Part shown: piece by piece, positions 6,926 through 8,324 of the stretch
Layout of the letters: the number at the start of each line of letters is the position of its first letter
Position numbering within the stretch: position 1 is the stretch's first letter
NCBI GenBank assembly: GCA_036501345.1
Contig: DASYAN010000237.1
Span: forward strand, 1-8,324
Direction of reading: 5' to 3'
Source of the DNA: DASYAN01 sp036501345
GTDB lineage: Bacteria > Chloroflexota > Ktedonobacteria > Ktedonobacterales > Ktedonobacteraceae
Length of the DNA stretch: 8,324 nt
The notes under the pieces: model-generated
Database searches by the model: none
The model's input: only the letters and a program-made list of their open reading frames with translations
Told to the model about the DNA's origin: nothing
Program-made: the position numbers and the translations under genes

Positions 6926-6987
6926 ACTAACCCATTATACTACAAAAGAAGCATGGTTGCTTAGCTATCATTTTCAGACGGGTTAGT
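6926..6987. promoter_or_regulatory. Inverted repeat around the vapBC promoter, possible operator
   Basis: ACTAACCC at 6926-6933 and its exact complement GGGTTAGT at 6980-6987, 46 bases between the arms and 54 bases centre to centre (about five helical turns). One arm abuts the -10 hexamer on its downstream side, over the likely transcript start; the other lies upstream of the -35 zone. This placement suits an operator for VapB or VapBC, which typically repress their own genes. The arms are exact over eight bases and stop there. Binding is inference. Confidence 0.5.
6934..6939 (-). promoter_or_regulatory. Predicted -10 hexamer for vapBC (and perhaps his genes)
   Basis: A perfect TATAAT on the minus strand (ATTATA as given), 41 bases from the antitoxin ATG, so the transcript would begin near 6926-6928 with a leader of about 35 bases. 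No good TTGACA-like -35 lies 16-18 bases upstream (AAGCAA at 17), so activity rests on the -10 and is uncertain. Confidence 0.6.
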
Positions 6988-7057
6988 TGGTGACATTGCG
7001 ACTCCACAATGCCTGCCAGGAAAGGTCAAAACAACATATGCCACGGCAATACCTTAA

Positions 7058-7927
7058 TTACCGAATAAGCATTGTACCAGCGCCCTTATCAGTGAACAGC
7101 TCTCGCAGCAAGACATGCGGCTCACGACCATCTACAATATGCACACGCGGCACGGCTGCCAAAGCATCCAGACAAGCTGTGACCTTGGGGATCATCCCCC
7201 CATTGATCACACCCTCTTCAATTAGTCGTTTAGCTTCGGCCTCACTAAGTTCCGAGACCAATGACTGATCTGCACGACATATGCCAGCGACATTACTCAG
7301 GAAGATGAGTTTCTCTGCATTGAGCGCACCCGCAATATGGGCAGCCACTAGATCTGCATTGATATTCAGACAGCTCCCATCCGGTCCTTCGCCAAGCGGG
7401 GCAATAATAGGGATATAGCCTTTTTTAACGAGAGCATCGATAGGGCTTGGGTCGATCGCATCAATTTCGCCCACGAAACCGAGCTGCTCATCAGCAATAT
7501 GCGCACGCACCAATCCTCCATCAGTTCCACTTAAGCCAATCGCTTTTCCTCCCATCTTTGATGTCATCAGGACCAATCCTTGATTGACCTGCCCCAATAA
7601 CACCATACGGACCACCTCTAATACCTGCGCATCAGTGACACGCAAACCATTCTCAAAACGGGTCGGGATATCCAATTTGGTCAGCCATTGAGTAATATAC
7701 GGACCACCTCCATGCACTATTACAGGGTAGGCTCCTAAGGCGCGTAACCAGATAACGTCCTGCAAGACCTCCCGCTGATGCTCAAGTGTACTTCCTCCCA
7801 ATTTTATCACGAGTGTTCGGTTTTTTAAAAAATCGATATACGGCAGTGCCTCAGTAAGTACTTGCGCAATAAGATGATGGTCGCTAATAATATCGCCTTC
7901 TGGTGTTCTCGAAAAAGAAATGGCCAC
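7058..7927 (-). CDS. argB: ArgB, N-acetylglutamate kinase
   Basis: Phosphorylates N-acetyl-L-glutamate with ATP, the second step of arginine synthesis; cytosolic amino-acid-kinase fold. 289 residues, the normal size. Visible: VIKLGGS with Lys42, VHGGGP at 71-76, GLRVT with Arg96, CLNINAD with Asn188/190, and GGMIPK with Lys248. An N-terminal helix-like segment (about 16-36) precedes the first strand. His263, Glu276 and Gly282 (VHIVDG ... ELFTDKGAG) have the spacing of the arginine-binding His/Glu/Gly in arginine-inhibited kinases, so feedback control by arginine is likely. Start is GTG at 7925-7927, with AAGGAG eight bases before it. argC ends 50 bases upstream; the usual argJ is not between. 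The 165 bases after the stop contain no clear terminator, so some read-through into vapBC is possible. Confidence 0.97.
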   Translation of the reverse strand: MAISFSRTPEGDIISDHHLIAQVLTEALPYIDFLKNRTLVIKLGGSTLEHQREVLQDVIWLRALGAYPVIVHGGGPYITQWLTKLDIPTRFENGLRVTDAQVLEVVRMVLLGQVNQGLVLMTSKMGGKAIGLSGTDGGLVRAHIADEQLGFVGEIDAIDPSPIDALVKKGYIPIIAPLGEGPDGSCLNINADLVAAHIAGALNAEKLIFLSNVAGICRADQSLVSELSEAEAKRLIEEGVINGGMIPKVTACLDALAAVPRVHIVDGREPHVLLRELFTDKGAGTMLIR

Positions 7928-7935
7928 TTAATATG

Positions 7936-7941
7936 CTCCTT
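7936..7941 (-). promoter_or_regulatory. Ribosome binding site of argB, supports its GTG start
   Basis: AAGGAG on the minus strand eight bases upstream of the GTG at 7925-7927. Together with the family length it decides this start over a later internal one. Confidence 0.8.
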
Positions 7942-7977
7942 AATTTAAGACAGCAATCAACGAACACAAAATGCTAA

Positions 7978-8324
7978 CTAGGGATTCACGCCCAGACCAG
8001 CCAATCCCATTGTCTCCGGCAGCCCACAGAGCAGATTGGCATTTTGTATTGCTTGACCCGCAGCTCCCTTGACCAGATTATCCAGGCAAGAGACAACTAT
8101 CAAGCGCTTCGTTCGTCTATCAACAATTGGATAGATGAAACAATGATTACTTCCATAAGTCCACTTAGTATGCGGAGGCTGCTCAACAATATGCACAAAT
8201 GGTTCATTGGCATAGTATTGTCTATAGAATGAACGAATCTCCTCGCTTGTGAGAATACGCCCTTGCTCATCTTCCAACAAATCTGCATAGCACGTCGCCA
8301 GAATACCACGCGTCATTGGCGCAA
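7978..8324 (-). CDS. argC: ArgC, N-acetyl-gamma-glutamyl-phosphate reductase (3' part, cut by window edge)
   Basis: NADPH-dependent reduction of N-acetylglutamyl phosphate to the semialdehyde, the third step of arginine synthesis. The frame stays open to the window end; 115 codons are visible, about the last third. It begins ..APMTRGIL, where the family has HLxPMTRG, so the conserved His and the catalytic Cys lie outside. Further family marks are FVHIVEQPPHTKW, YGSNHCF, and the C-terminal DNLVKGAAGQAIQNANL followed by GLPETMGL and the end LGVNP. An internal ATG at 8314-8316 is Met of the PMTRG motif and not a start. The stop is TAG at 7978-7980, 50 bases before argB, suggesting an argCB transcript. 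Confidence 0.96.
   Translation of the reverse strand, partial: APMTRGILATCYADLLEDEQGRILTSEEIRSFYRQYYANEPFVHIVEQPPHTKWTYGSNHCFIYPIVDRRTKRLIVVSCLDNLVKGAAGQAIQNANLLCGLPETMGLAGLGVNP

Noticed and set aside
6990..7057. Terminator after argB
   Set aside because: The best stem (CATTG/CAATG with an 8-base loop on the minus strand, about 6996-7013) has five pairs and no U-run.
8314..8316. ATG in argC as a possible start of a short gene
   Set aside because: It is the Met of the conserved PMTRG motif and the frame continues open to the window end.
1..8324. CRISPR array, tRNA, rRNA or insertion sequence
   Set aside because: No regularly spaced repeats, no cloverleaf or rRNA-like stretch, and no transposase-like frame found on reading both strands.

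Overview
The window carries two amino-acid biosynthesis gene groups, both read on the minus strand, with a toxin-antitoxin pair between them. In the direction of transcription (high to low coordinates) the order is: argC (3' part only), argB, vapB-like antitoxin, vapC-like PIN toxin, a histidyl-tRNA-synthetase-like gene (hisZ or hisS), hisG, a 782-residue fusion of a HAD phosphatase and an APH-type kinase, hisH, and hisA (5' part only). I see no rRNA, tRNA, CRISPR array or insertion sequence.

The sequence is a moderate-GC bacterial chromosome with dense gene packing. Several neighbours share a 4-base ATGA or GTGA stop/start overlap: vapB/vapC, hisZ/hisG, hisG/fusion and hisH/hisA. Starts are ATG or GTG. 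The gene mix suggests an environmental bacterium able to make arginine and histidine. A long-form HisG, a large HisRS-like protein and a VapBC pair with a C-terminal IEDRG-type antitoxin tail would fit Chloroflexota, possibly Ktedonobacteria. That placement is a weak impression and rests on no marker gene.

Right end (about 6893-8324): argC ends and argB follows after 50 bases behind a strong ribosome binding site. These give steps 3 and 2 of arginine synthesis from glutamate. argJ is not between them. A 165-base gap after argB holds a consensus -10 hexamer and an 8-base inverted repeat around it, which probably drive and control vapBC.

Middle (4572-6892): vapB and vapC overlap by 4 bases, and only 21 bases separate vapC from the hisZ/hisS-like gene. 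The toxin-antitoxin promoter may therefore also feed the histidine genes.

Left part (1-4575): hisG makes the first committed step of histidine synthesis (PRPP plus ATP). The fusion gene overlaps hisG and sits where hisD, hisB or hisC often lie. hisH follows after a 144-base gap and supplies ammonia for imidazole-glycerol phosphate synthase. hisA, which isomerises ProFAR, overlaps hisH and runs off the left edge. The fusion protein has intact-looking active-site motifs in both halves, no known place in the pathway, and is the most interesting item here.
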